Below are positions 48,568-57,902 of a stretch of DNA of 64,000 nt, in pieces. Source of the DNA: Flavobacteriales bacterium (lineage in GTDB: Bacteria; Bacteroidota; Bacteroidia; Flavobacteriales_F; PHOS-HE28). The stretch is taken from assembly GCA_019638115.1 (NCBI GenBank), contig JAHBUK010000004.1, forward strand, positions 490,001 to 554,000, read 5' to 3'. The notes beneath the pieces were generated by a model. It worked only from the letters and a program-made list of their open reading frames with translations, ran no database searches and was not told where the DNA came from. The stretch's first letter is position 1. The number at the start of each line of letters is the position of its first letter. The translations under genes were made by a program, and so were the position numbers.

Positions 48568-48777
48568 GCGCTTCGCCCGTCGGCCAAAGCTCGGGACCGC
48601 TCAGCGTGATTTGGGCGCTTCGACTCCGCTCAGCGTGATGAGGGCGCTTCGACTCCGCTCAGCGTGATGTGGACGCTTCGACTTCGCTCAGCGTGATGAG
48701 GGCGCTTCGACTCCGCTCAGCGTGATGTGGACGCTTCGCCCCTCGACCAAAGCTCGGGACCGCTCAGCGTGATGAGG
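48568..48777. repeat. tandem 29-bp repeat array flanked by 47-bp variants
   Basis: Four 29-bp units (48615, 48644, 48673, 48702) based on GCTTCGACTCCGCTCAGCGT are framed by two 47-bp variants (48568-48614, 48731-48777) in which CGCCC, a C-rich run and AGCTCGGGAC replace the middle. The array fills the spacer after pyrG. There are no unique spacers, so it is not CRISPR. Confidence 0.85.
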
Positions 48778-48880
48778 GAATGAGGGAATGTGGAAATTAG
48801 GGAATGTGAAAATGTGCACCTGAGCACATGCCACATGGGCACATGGCGGGCAGGCCTTGCGCACCGGACCAATTGAGCAC
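48778..48880. repeat. AATGTG / GAGCACATG repeat tract before yidC
   Basis: Downstream of the array come imperfect repeats of GGGAATG and AATGTG, then three copies of a GAGCACATG/GGGCACATG word. No gene is visible. The remainder up to yidC has the promoter at 48903. Confidence 0.55.
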
Positions 48881-48902
48881 ATGGGGCATCCCCCGGCCCG
48901 GC

Positions 48903-48910
48903 TATCTTTG
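48903..48910 (+). promoter_or_regulatory. -7 box of yidC
   Basis: TATCTTTG, an exact TAnnTTTG, about 40 bp upstream of the yidC ATG. Confidence 0.6.
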
Positions 48911-48950
48911 CCGCCCTTCGTTGCGCACCTGAACTCCCTGCCCCTCCGCC

Positions 48951-50837
48951 ATGGATCGTAATTCCGTCTTCGGTTTCATACTCATCGCCATCATTCTTGG
49001 CGCGTACACCTGGTACACCCTGCCCAGTGCCGAAGAGCAGGCGCGCATGCAGGAGGAGGCCGACCGCAAGGCCAAGGAGCTGGTGGAAGAACGTAACCGG
49101 TCCACCAGCGGAACAGACGATGCCGCCCCGTACGAGCAGCCCGAGCTGAGCGCCGCTGCACCCGTTGCGGAGTTGGACAGTGCTGCGCGCGCCGCTGCCG
49201 ACAGCCTGCGCAACACGACCAAGGCACAACGTTTCGGCCTGTTCGCCACCGCTGCGGAAGGGCAGCCCGATGAGCTCAGCATAGAGAACGAGCGCATGCT
49301 GGTGAGCTTCAGCACCAAGGGCGCCAAGCCCACGCTGATGAACCTGAAGGAGTACAGCACCTTCAACCAGACCCCGCTGCTGCTGGCCGATCCCGATAGT
49401 GGCGCGTACGCCTTCCGCTTCTACAGTGGCAACAAGGACATCAACACCGCCGACCTCCACTTCACCGCCGAGCGTTTGGGCACCGATGCCGTGCGCTTCA
49501 CCGCACCCACGGACCAGCCCGGCAAGGCCCTGGAGATCACCTACCGCCTGGACAGCACCTCCTACTTCATGGACGTGCGGGCCCGCTTCGTAGGCATGGC
49601 CGGCGAGATCGACCCGCGCAGCCTCTTCTTCCAATGGAACCTCACCGGCTTCAACAACGAGAAGTACCTGCCCAGCGAGATGCAGAAGTGCGGGCTCTAC
49701 TTCAAGTACTTCAACGACAAGCGCGACTACCTGAGCGAAAGCAGCGCCGACGAGAAGAAGCTGCAAGGCCGCACCAACTGGGTGGCCTACAAGCAGGACT
49801 TCTTCACCGTGGCCATGGTGAGCGAAAAAGGCTTCGCGGCAGGCTCCGAAGTGGCCATCAACCCCTTGGAAGTACCCACGCACACCAAACAATACCGCTC
49901 CAAGCTCTACTTCGACCTGGACCGTAGCGCGGAGGTGGACCTGGGGATGCGCTTCTACCTTGGCCCCAACCACTACGGCACGCTCCGCCGCACGGAGATC
50001 CCCGAGTTCCAGAAGATCATCGACCTGGGCTGGGGCATCTTCGGCTGGATGAACCAGTGGCTGGTGATCCCCATCTTCAACTGGCTCGATGGCTGGGGCT
50101 GGAGCTACGGCATCATCATCCTGGTGCTCACCATCGTGATCAAGGTGCTGCTGATGCCGCTCACCTACAAGAATTTCGTGGCCAGCGCCAAGATGCGCCT
50201 CCTGAAGCCCGAGATGGAGGCGATCAACGAAAAGCACAAGGATGGCGACCCGTTGAAGAAGCAGCAGGCCACCATGGACCTGTACCGCAAGGCCGGCGTG
50301 AACCCCGTGAGCGGCTGCGTGCCCATGCTTATCCAGATGCCCATCCTCTACGCCATGTTCCGCTTCTTCCCCAGCAGCATCGAACTGCGGCAGCAGAAGT
50401 TCCTGTGGGCGGACGACCTGAGCAGCTACGACAGCGTGATGGACCTGCCCTTCACCATCCCCCTGTACGGCGACCACGTGAGCCTCTTCACCCTGCTTAT
50501 GGCCTTGAGCACCGTGTTCTACACCATGCTCAACCAGCAGCAGATGCCCACCCAGCAGGGCATGCCGAACATGAAGATCATGATGTACCTCTTCCCGGTC
50601 ATGATGCTCTTCTTCCTCAACAACTTCAGCGCCGGCCTCAGCTATTACTACCTGCTGGCCAACGTGATCAGTATCCTGCAAATGACCCTGCTGAAGAAGT
50701 GGTTCGTGAACGAGGACAAGATCCGCGCGCAGTTGGTGCTGAACATGAAGACCCCCAAGAAGAAGAGCCGCTGGCAGCAACGCTTGGAGGACATGCAGAA
50801 GCAGCAGAAAGAAATGCAGTCCAAGCGCAAGCGCTGA
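48951..50837 (+). CDS. yidC: Membrane protein insertase YidC
   Basis: A 628-aa insertase. One N-terminal membrane helix is followed by a low-complexity acidic linker, a large periplasmic beta domain (about 90-340), then the conserved core of five helices (about 360-580), with GLVIPIFNWLDGWGWSYG-like and FRFFPSSIELRQQKFLW segments and KNFVASAKMRLLKPEMEAI near 405. The C-terminus is basic (KKKSRWQQRLEDMQKQQK). It inserts proteins into the inner membrane with or without SecYEG. Confidence 0.96.
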   Translation: MDRNSVFGFILIAIILGAYTWYTLPSAEEQARMQEEADRKAKELVEERNRSTSGTDDAAPYEQPELSAAAPVAELDSAARAAADSLRNTTKAQRFGLFATAAEGQPDELSIENERMLVSFSTKGAKPTLMNLKEYSTFNQTPLLLADPDSGAYAFRFYSGNKDINTADLHFTAERLGTDAVRFTAPTDQPGKALEITYRLDSTSYFMDVRARFVGMAGEIDPRSLFFQWNLTGFNNEKYLPSEMQKCGLYFKYFNDKRDYLSESSADEKKLQGRTNWVAYKQDFFTVAMVSEKGFAAGSEVAINPLEVPTHTKQYRSKLYFDLDRSAEVDLGMRFYLGPNHYGTLRRTEIPEFQKIIDLGWGIFGWMNQWLVIPIFNWLDGWGWSYGIIILVLTIVIKVLLMPLTYKNFVASAKMRLLKPEMEAINEKHKDGDPLKKQQATMDLYRKAGVNPVSGCVPMLIQMPILYAMFRFFPSSIELRQQKFLWADDLSSYDSVMDLPFTIPLYGDHVSLFTLLMALSTVFYTMLNQQQMPTQQGMPNMKIMMYLFPVMMLFFLNNFSAGLSYYYLLANVISILQMTLLKKWFVNEDKIRAQLVLNMKTPKKKSRWQQRLEDMQKQQKEMQSKRKR

Positions 50838-50890
50838 ACCGGCACGGAAGCTTTGGCACACGATCGGCCAGTGCACAACACCCAACGACC

Positions 50891-51406
50891 ATGAGAAGCA
50901 CCATGTACCTTCCCGCACTGCTCATCGCACTTTCCGTTATGGCCTGCAAAACCCGCGAAGCCACCACCAGCACGCCCGAAAGCAGCGGGCCGAATGCCGT
51001 GTACGGCGGCACCGGCCGGGTGGACTCGCTCTTCCTCTCGCTGGAACGCACCCCCTGCTTCGGCATGTGCAAAGCCTACCGCATCCACGTGTACCGCAGC
51101 GGCTACGCCACCTTCGAGGGCGTGAGCAACGTGGAAAAGGAAGGCATGCATGAAGGCCGCGTGGGAGCCGACACCCTGGCCCAACTGCTGAAGGATGCCG
51201 AACGCCTGGGCTTCTTCGCCCTGAACGATGTGTACGACGGGCAGGTGACCGACCTGCCGAGCACCACCATCCGGATCGTGGCCAACGGCAAAGACAAGCG
51301 TGTGATGGCACGCGTGGGCACCCCGCCCAACTTCAAGGCCTTGGCCGAAGGGATCGACGAGCTGCTGCTGCCCATGGCATGGAAGCCTGTGGCCGCCAAG
51401 CACTGA
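50891..51406 (+). CDS. DUF6438-like lipoprotein
   Basis: A 171-aa protein with a signal peptide and lipobox (LSVMAC, Cys about 19). The mature part has LERTPCFGMCKAYRIHVYRS, a PCFG-C-pattern characteristic of DUF6438, a small beta-rich domain. Function unknown. It lies after yidC by 53 bp on the same strand and before the S46 peptidase gene, which has its own promoter. Confidence 0.8.
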   Translation: MRSTMYLPALLIALSVMACKTREATTSTPESSGPNAVYGGTGRVDSLFLSLERTPCFGMCKAYRIHVYRSGYATFEGVSNVEKEGMHEGRVGADTLAQLLKDAERLGFFALNDVYDGQVTDLPSTTIRIVANGKDKRVMARVGTPPNFKALAEGIDELLLPMAWKPVAAKH

Positions 51407-51469
51407 ACTGCACGGCACAGGCCTCCCCCACTGTCACAGCGCGCAAGGCAAGCCCTGCGGCCAAGCTGT

Positions 51470-51477
51470 TACATTTG
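51470..51477 (+). promoter_or_regulatory. -7 box of the S46 peptidase gene
   Basis: TACATTTG, an exact TAnnTTTG, 35 bp upstream of the ATG. Confidence 0.6.
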
Positions 51478-51512
51478 CGATCCTTCGTTAAAAACCCCAG
51501 AACCCTCGATCC

Positions 51513-53738
51513 ATGTTCAAGCACGTACTGGCGCTCTGCACCGCAGCCGCCCTTTCGCTTGCTGCACAGGCCCATGAAGGCATGTGGCTGCTCAGCAAGC
51601 TCAAGCAGATAAACGAGGCCGAGATGCAGAAGCTCGGTTTCAAGCTCACCGCGGAAGACATCTACTCCATCAACAGCAGCAGCATGAAGGACGCCGTGGT
51701 GCGCCTCGGCGGCGGCTTCTGCACCGGCGAGATGGTGAGCGCCGAAGGCCTCTTCCTCACCAACCACCACTGCGGCTACAGCGCCATCCAGAGCCTCAGC
51801 AGCGTGGAGAACGACCTGCTCACCAATGGCTTCTGGGCCAAGAACCGCAAGGAAGAACTCCCGGCCGGTTTCAACGTGAGCTTCCTGCACAGCATCACCG
51901 ACGTTACCGAGCAGGTGCTCGCTGAACTGAACGACGGCATGGACGAGGCCGCCCGCGGTGCCGCCATCCAGCAGGTGGCCGCCAAGCTCCGCGCCGAAAT
52001 GGGCAAGGGCAAAGGCATGAGCGCCGACTTCAAGGTGATGTTCGAGGGCAACGAGTTCTACGTTTTCGTGTACAAGACCTACCGCGATGTGCGCCTGGTG
52101 GGAACGCCCCCCAACGCCATCGGCAAGTTCGGCGGCGATACCGACAACTGGATGTGGCCCCGCCACACAGGCGACTTCGCCATGTTCCGCGTGTACATGG
52201 GCCCCGATGGTGAGCCCGCCGACCCCAGCGAGGCCAACGTGCCTTACAAGCCCGGCCACTTCTTCCCCGTGAGCATCGCCGGTGTGAAGGAAGGCGACTT
52301 CGCCATGGTGATGGGCTACCCCGGCAGCACCGACCGTTTCCTCAGCAGCCACGGCGTGAAACTGGCCCTGGACGTGGAGCAGCCCAGCCGGGTGAAGATC
52401 CGCGGCGTGAAGCTGGACATCATGAAGGCCGACATGGACGCCAGCGACGAGGTGCGCATCAAGTACGCCGCCAAGTACGCCCAGGTAAGCAACTACTGGA
52501 AGTACTTCATTGGTCAGCAGCGTGGCCTGAAGCGCCTGCGCGTATACGACAAGAAGAAGCAGCAGGAGGATGAGCTGATGGCCTGGGTGAACGCCGATGC
52601 CGGTCGCAAGAAGCAATACGGTGAAGTGGTAAGCCTGCTGGAGCGTGGCTATGCCGAGCGTGCCAAGTTCGAGCGTGCAAGCACCTACATGCAGGAAGCC
52701 GCCTTCGGTAGCGAGATGATCATCATGGGCTTCCGCACCTTCGGCCTGCTGAACCAGTTGCGCTCCGATCCCAAGGACAGCGAGGCCATTGCCAAAGCGG
52801 CAGCAGCGGCCAGCACTGCAGCGGACGGTTTCTTCAAGGACTACAACGCGGCCACCGACCGGAAGATCACCGCGGCCATGTTCCAGCTGATCGGCCAGGA
52901 CGTGGAGCGCGACCTGCAGCCCTCCATCATCCGCACCATCGAGACCAAGTACAAGAGCAACTACGAGGCTTGGGCCAAGGCCGTGTTCAGCACCAGCATG
53001 CTGGTGGACCGCAAGAAGCTCGATGCCTTCCTGGCCAAGCCCTCGCTGAAGGTGATGGAGAAGGACCTCGGCATCCAGGCCATGGAGAGCTGCCTCACCC
53101 ATTTCCGCGGCAAGCTCGGCCCCGCCATCGAGGCCAGCGAGGCGGACATAGAGAAAGGCTACCGCCTGATGGTGGCCGCCATGCGCGAGAAGGACCCTGC
53201 GCACATGTGGTATCCCAACGCCAACAGCACCCAGCGCCTCACCTACGGACAGGTGGGCAGCTACGTGCCGGCCGATGCCATGTTCTACAAGCACGTGACC
53301 ACCCACCAAGGCATCCTGGAGAAGGAAGACCCCACCAACGATGAGTTCATCGTGCCTGCGCGCTTGAAGGAACTGCTGCAGAAGAAGGACTTCGGCCGCT
53401 ACGCCGATGAGCAGGGCGACCTGATCGTGTGCTTCATCAGCGGCAACGACATCACCGGTGGCAACAGCGGCAGCCCCGTGCTCAACGCCAAGGGCGAACT
53501 GATCGGCATCGCCTTCGACGGCAACTGGGAGGCCATGAGCGGCGACATCGCCTTCGAGCCCGAGCTGCAGCGCACCATCAGCGTGGACATCCGCTACGTG
53601 CTTTGGACCATCGACAAGTTCGCCAACGCCAAGCACCTGGTGGATGAGATGACCGTGGTGGAGCGCAAAGCCCCCGAGCCGGAAGTGGTGGCCCCCGTTT
53701 CGCCTCCCGCGCCTGTGCGTGCGCCGGTGAAGAAGTGA
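51513..53738 (+). CDS. S46 family dipeptidyl peptidase (DPP7/DPP11-like)
   Basis: A 741-aa secreted serine peptidase. The signal peptide ends at AQA, giving mature HEGMWLL, the normal start of this family. The chymotrypsin-like fold has catalytic His in LTNHHCGYSAIQ (near 87) and Ser in TGGNSGSPVLN (near 655). It removes dipeptides from peptide N-termini in the periplasm, as in asaccharolytic Bacteroidota. The residue that sets DPP7 versus DPP11 specificity could not be placed with certainty. Confidence 0.93.
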   Translation: MFKHVLALCTAAALSLAAQAHEGMWLLSKLKQINEAEMQKLGFKLTAEDIYSINSSSMKDAVVRLGGGFCTGEMVSAEGLFLTNHHCGYSAIQSLSSVENDLLTNGFWAKNRKEELPAGFNVSFLHSITDVTEQVLAELNDGMDEAARGAAIQQVAAKLRAEMGKGKGMSADFKVMFEGNEFYVFVYKTYRDVRLVGTPPNAIGKFGGDTDNWMWPRHTGDFAMFRVYMGPDGEPADPSEANVPYKPGHFFPVSIAGVKEGDFAMVMGYPGSTDRFLSSHGVKLALDVEQPSRVKIRGVKLDIMKADMDASDEVRIKYAAKYAQVSNYWKYFIGQQRGLKRLRVYDKKKQQEDELMAWVNADAGRKKQYGEVVSLLERGYAERAKFERASTYMQEAAFGSEMIIMGFRTFGLLNQLRSDPKDSEAIAKAAAAASTAADGFFKDYNAATDRKITAAMFQLIGQDVERDLQPSIIRTIETKYKSNYEAWAKAVFSTSMLVDRKKLDAFLAKPSLKVMEKDLGIQAMESCLTHFRGKLGPAIEASEADIEKGYRLMVAAMREKDPAHMWYPNANSTQRLTYGQVGSYVPADAMFYKHVTTHQGILEKEDPTNDEFIVPARLKELLQKKDFGRYADEQGDLIVCFISGNDITGGNSGSPVLNAKGELIGIAFDGNWEAMSGDIAFEPELQRTISVDIRYVLWTIDKFANAKHLVDEMTVVERKAPEPEVVAPVSPPAPVRAPVKK

Positions 53739-53760
53739 TCCCACACCGACCCGATATGCA

Positions 53761-53788
53761 GAACGGCGGCCCGCAAGGACCGCCGTTC
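53761..53788 (+). terminator. hairpin terminator after the S46 peptidase gene
   Basis: GAACGGCGG and CCGCCGTTC form a 9-bp stem with a 10-nt loop, followed by TGGTTTTTGG. It separates the S46 gene from the convergent T9SS gene. Confidence 0.8.
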
Positions 53789-53809
53789 TGGTTTTTGGGT
53801 ACGCCGCAC

Positions 53810-56008
53810 CTACTGCACCTTCACGGCCCGCTTCACAAGCGGCTCACCGTCCAGCAATAGGGTAACGTAGTACACACCGGGTGCCAGGTGGGAGGTGCTC
53901 CAAGTGTAGTTATACTGGCCTTCGCTGCGCACACCCTCCTCCAACACTTGCAGGTGCTTGCCATCGCTGCTGTTCACCAGCAGTTGGGCACGGCCGCCAC
54001 GCTCCAAGGTGTAGCTCACCGTGGTACGGTCGGTGAAGGGGTTGGGCGCGATGGTGAGGAGGCGTTCGGTGGCGGGATCTGAGAGTTGGCTGTTGTCGAT
54101 GCTACCACCGCGCTGGTCGGCATCGTTGCCAGGGTGGGCACAGCAGTTCGCGAGGGCGGTTTGCATCTCTTGAAGTTGGGTCTGCATGGCATGGATCATT
54201 TGCTGTTGCTCTTGAACCGCACCTACAAGCACAGGTACCAACTTTGCATAGTCGATGCCCCTCAGCGGATAGGCCGGGCTGATCATCGCTCCCGTAGAAT
54301 CGTATTGTGCAGGGTAGACCTTGCTACCTACCACCTCGGGAACCACTGCTTCCACCTCTTGTGCGATGAAACCGATCTGAGGTGCCGTTGGCAAGTTCAT
54401 TTGAGGCTGCAACGATTGATCGAACCAATATGTCTTGGGAGCCAACTGAAGAACACGGTCCAAGGCACCTGTCAGATCCTCCACATTGGTCTTCAACGTT
54501 CCATCGGAAAAGATCATGGTCGTATTGTTCCAAAGATCACCAGTGATCTGAACGTCACCATCGAACCAGCCTGCATGTGCACTGTTCCCGGAAGCGGTCG
54601 CTCGGATGCCGAAGTTGATACCATCCGCACCATTGGCGTTGAATAACCCGCCGTAGGCGACCAAGCCTTGAGAGCCTGTACCAACTACCCCGTAGTTGTT
54701 GATCACTGCCTGAGAGGCAGAGCCTTGAACGCCATAGGCATACTGACCACCTGTGGCATGTCCCTCCGCACCATAGTTGTCGGCCAATCCCGTAGCCTCA
54801 CCGCGCACCCCCATGGACGACCCCTCACTTCTTGCCAACCCACGCACCCCGATAGTGCGGCCTGCATCGTATGCCTGACCAAGAACACCAATATTCATCG
54901 GGTTCTCAGTATCCGAAAGACCCTCAACACCAACAGCATAGTTCGCGTTGGATCTGTTGTGGAATGCCCCTGCTCGGTCGTTCCAAGGGTCGATGACCAA
55001 GTCTTTGACAACATGAAGTTTCGACTCTGGCATGGATATGCCGATACCAACGCGGCTTTCCACTCCTGGACAATCCGTGGTCGGCTGAGGGTCAAGGTAT
55101 GCTGTCACAACATCCGTAGTCGCAGTGATCTCCCAATCACAATCCGCACCACCACCAGGCAACTCGTTCGGATCCACCCACTTCACCACGCCACGCTCAT
55201 TTCCCAATGTCCGATCCACCACCATTACGTAGAATGAATCGACCGCAGCGGAATCGGATGGGAGTTGACGGATACGGACGCGGCCGCTCAATACATCAAG
55301 GATCTCCGTGGGTTCAGTAACCAGTGGGTCGAGCACATTGCCTGCTATGAAGTCACCCACCCCCACAAGAACTCTGTTGCGATCCGCAGGGAAAAAGCGC
55401 ATTGCCTCCAAACCTCGCATACTTGATGCCCCTGTCTGAGCAGCAGTGAAGTTGCTGGCGAATCGAATGCTCAAATGGTCGGGTGCGAACTGGCCAACAC
55501 CAAAATCATTGCTCCACATGATCACCATGTCCGTGGTATCCCTGCCATTGTGTTCCTGGCCCATATACCCGTGGTCAGCATTCCCGGTAAAGGTGATGCC
55601 ATTGCGTTGCCACGGCCGGAATGCGAATGCTTGGGCATTTATCACTGCAGCACCTGCCGTATCTGCCAAATGCAGTCGACTGAAAGCCCGGCTTTGGTTG
55701 AAGAAGGCTGGATTACCACTGATCGTAAGGTATCCGCTTAAATCCAATCCATTGAACCCGTTCAGCATTGCACCGGAAGCCGTTTGGTTCAAACGCATCC
55801 GTTGAATGCTGTCCGTGAACCACCCGATGGGCTGGTTCGCGTTGTGGCGAATCATCAGCGGCACCGTGGTGCTGTTGTCCCAGCCAACGTAGTCCGTGCC
55901 AGGTGTGCCGGGATTGTTCCCAAGCACACTCGTTTGTGCATGCGCTTCCACAAGCGCAAGCATGCAGGCGGCCATTGCGATCGGCCGCATCATCTTCTTC
56001 GTCTTCAT
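53810..56008 (-). CDS. Tail-fibre-type protein with S74 chaperone domain and T9SS sorting domain
   Basis: A 732-aa secreted protein. A signal peptide (about 1-25, ending AHAQ) leads into beta-rich, Gly/Ala-rich fibre-like repeats. An intramolecular chaperone (peptidase S74-type) region near 495-600 has FSDGTLKTNVEDLTGALDRV and IGFIAQEVEAVVPEVV. A coiled-coil follows (VQEQQQMIHAMQTQLQ), then a T9SS sorting domain (last 75 residues). Phage-like fibre folds with T9SS domains occur on Bacteroidota surfaces. The S74 domain is normally self-cleaving; its catalytic residues were not verified. Confidence 0.85.
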   Translation of the reverse strand: MKTKKMMRPIAMAACMLALVEAHAQTSVLGNNPGTPGTDYVGWDNSTTVPLMIRHNANQPIGWFTDSIQRMRLNQTASGAMLNGFNGLDLSGYLTISGNPAFFNQSRAFSRLHLADTAGAAVINAQAFAFRPWQRNGITFTGNADHGYMGQEHNGRDTTDMVIMWSNDFGVGQFAPDHLSIRFASNFTAAQTGASSMRGLEAMRFFPADRNRVLVGVGDFIAGNVLDPLVTEPTEILDVLSGRVRIRQLPSDSAAVDSFYVMVVDRTLGNERGVVKWVDPNELPGGGADCDWEITATTDVVTAYLDPQPTTDCPGVESRVGIGISMPESKLHVVKDLVIDPWNDRAGAFHNRSNANYAVGVEGLSDTENPMNIGVLGQAYDAGRTIGVRGLARSEGSSMGVRGEATGLADNYGAEGHATGGQYAYGVQGSASQAVINNYGVVGTGSQGLVAYGGLFNANGADGINFGIRATASGNSAHAGWFDGDVQITGDLWNNTTMIFSDGTLKTNVEDLTGALDRVLQLAPKTYWFDQSLQPQMNLPTAPQIGFIAQEVEAVVPEVVGSKVYPAQYDSTGAMISPAYPLRGIDYAKLVPVLVGAVQEQQQMIHAMQTQLQEMQTALANCCAHPGNDADQRGGSIDNSQLSDPATERLLTIAPNPFTDRTTVSYTLERGGRAQLLVNSSDGKHLQVLEEGVRSEGQYNYTWSTSHLAPGVYYVTLLLDGEPLVKRAVKVQ

Positions 56009-56054
56009 GGTCGTTCGATTTTCGAGGTTGACGTTCCGAACGACCGGATCAATG

Positions 56055-57074
56055 CTACTCGATCAACACGAACTTAAATGCTCGAAACCTCCCTTGGTAC
56101 TCCATGCGCAGCACGTAGCTGCCCCTTGCCCATGCTCCCACATCCAGCCGCCATGACCCGCCTTCGGTCTTCCCTGCCCATACTGGCCTGCCAAAAGCGT
56201 CTAACACCACAGCATCCATCCTGCCTGGCAAAGTGCCTATCATCACTTCGCTCATTGCCGGGTTGGGCCAGAGTCGTAGGCCATCCAAGGCCCAGTCCGG
56301 TGCGCCAAGCGCAAGGGGGCATCCATCCGGGTTCGGCGATACACACACGTTGTCGATCAGCGTCATGGCCTTCGCATACTGGATCGAATAGCCCAGATGC
56401 ATTGTATCTGTCAGGGCATCGCTGAAATGGTTCCCGATCATCACGTAGCGGTAGGCGCTGTCCGCTACGAAGCTGCCGCTCACCAGCGTCCAGCCCACCG
56501 TATCGGCAATTACCCAAGGATGGTACACATGCGCGAAGTTGCCCGGAGCAGGCACGGGATCGTTGTACTCCCACTGGCGTTGTTGCGTAGTGAAGAGCAT
56601 TCCTATATGGCTGGTGGCCACCCACATCTGCGGATGAAGTTCATAGCCACCCCACGCCGCGTTCGCGTAAAAGCTGGCATAGTAGGTCTGGCCTTGCACC
56701 AGTGACTCCGTCAACTCAACCATGAAGTACTCCCTGCCTTCGACATTCTGATGGTAAGTGACCACGCCTGCGTAACATTCCCCATCATTCGGGTACTGGA
56801 AGGACCACGCATTGAGTGGCACCCCGTTGAAAGAGCCGTACGGCAGGCAACTCATGAAGTGGTCCGGTGTCCACCCGGCCGAGAACCAGCCCAAGGGGCC
56901 GGTGTCCGGGTAATACACATCGTTCACCACGCGGCAGGTATCGTACTCCTCAAAGGAATGGTTGGGCACCAGGTTCTGCGCTTCACAGCGTAGTAGGGCA
57001 ACAAACCCCAAGCAGCCCAGCACCAGGCCGAGGCAGGTACTGTGCCACTTGAGGTTCATCGCGTTGGTGGTCAT
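56055..57074 (-). CDS. Secreted protein with T9SS sorting domain
   Basis: A 339-aa protein with a signal peptide (about 1-32), a mature jelly-roll-like region beginning NLVPNHSFEEYDTC, several aromatic-rich strands, and a C-terminal T9SS sorting domain (last 75 residues: LRLWPNPAMSEVMI, VVLDAFGRPVW). The first part resembles domains of secreted adhesins or carbohydrate-binding modules, but I cannot name one. The start ATG at 57074 is next to a region with several hairpins and no clear gene. Confidence 0.72.
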   Translation of the reverse strand: MTTNAMNLKWHSTCLGLVLGCLGFVALLRCEAQNLVPNHSFEEYDTCRVVNDVYYPDTGPLGWFSAGWTPDHFMSCLPYGSFNGVPLNAWSFQYPNDGECYAGVVTYHQNVEGREYFMVELTESLVQGQTYYASFYANAAWGGYELHPQMWVATSHIGMLFTTQQRQWEYNDPVPAPGNFAHVYHPWVIADTVGWTLVSGSFVADSAYRYVMIGNHFSDALTDTMHLGYSIQYAKAMTLIDNVCVSPNPDGCPLALGAPDWALDGLRLWPNPAMSEVMIGTLPGRMDAVVLDAFGRPVWAGKTEGGSWRLDVGAWARGSYVLRMEYQGRFRAFKFVLIE

Positions 57075-57241
57075 CGTACGCTGTGTTGCGTAATGTTCAG
57101 TTCGTATTGACCGGAAGCATCGTTCCGGTCCGCCTCGTAGAGATACAGGTTGTCCGTGGCCAAGGCTTCTTCCACGTGCCCGCTTGAATAAGACCGTTCA
57201 AGAGCGGCGAACGCTGCCCGGCGCTGCCGGGGGAGTCGCTC

Positions 57242-57332
57242 TATCTTTGCGCTGCTCTGTTTCGTTAACCTTTTCGCGAGGGTTAGGTGGGACAGGAGTA
57301 ACCAGCCCTCGGTGTTCGTAGCACCGGGGGCT
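57242..57332 (+). ncRNA. Possible small RNA: -7 box, structured leader and terminator
   Basis: TATCTTTG (57242-57249, exact TAnnTTTG) is followed by a stem TTAACC/GGGTTA (about 57265-57283), then an 11-bp GC-rich hairpin (57304-57332) and CTTCTTC. There is no credible ORF in between. Promoter plus hairpin terminator within 90 bp suggest a short transcript. The rest of 57075-57657 has no gene I would support. Confidence 0.3.
57304..57332 (+). terminator. hairpin, probable terminator
   Basis: AGCCCtCGGTG pairs with CACCGgGGGCT around a 7-nt loop; the following run is only moderately T-rich. Confidence 0.5.
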
Positions 57333-57657
57333 TCTTCATTCGGGGTAACCCACATGGGTCTACCTTGCTTGGCTTTAGCATGCGGTCCGCTGGTCCGCTG
57401 ACGCAAAGCGATGCGAGACGATCGCAGGTCCTTGGGGTGATATGTCAATTGCTCCATCGCCATGGTAGTTACCTGGCATGCCTTGTCCGAATACACTGCG
57501 CCGGGAGTGACCAGGGTGGAGCAACTGGTCTTACCTGCTACCGACGTATGGACGAACTTAAGGCATCATTCGTCCAGTTCCAAATCCATGTGCTCGAACG
57601 TACTTGTCGCGTGCATGATCATCAGGTCCCACAACAGGCGAACATGATGATGGGTAT

Positions 57658-57820
57658 AGAAGCCATCTCAAAATGATCCTTCGGGCTGCGCCGGGGCCTT
57701 TTCCGGCCATCCATTGTTGCTCAACCCTTACAGAGCGTCCTGCTATGCGCGGGTTTCGCGCCTCGGCTATCCGGAAAACTCCTCCGGCTCGCTACCAAAA
57801 ACCATATTGAGATGGCTTCT
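57658..57820. mobile_element. 163-bp MITE-like element with 18-bp inverted termini
   Basis: The left end AGAAGCCATCTCAAAATG and right end CATATTGAGATGGCTTCT are inverted copies with one mismatch. The interior has no ORF. Size and termini fit a non-autonomous element mobilised by an absent transposase. No clear target-site duplication was seen. Confidence 0.65.
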
Positions 57821-57902
57821 TGCCTAGGCAGAACCGAATTGCTGACCGAGCCGACAAGCAGTGATGGAACTCGGGTTTGGAACGCCATGGCAGTGAAGCA
57901 AA

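Noticed and set aside
48568..48777. CRISPR array
   Set aside because: Repeats are directly contiguous with no unique spacers, and no cas genes are in the window.
56009..56045. 9-bp inverted repeat (GGTCGTTCG / CGAACGACC) just upstream of the S74-type gene
   Set aside because: Could be a structured leader, but there is a 19-bp loop and no comparison to support a role.
57071..57496. A 141-codon frame on the minus strand
   Set aside because: It runs through a hairpin terminator and a promoter-like box, overlaps the end of the neighbouring start, and matches nothing recognisable.
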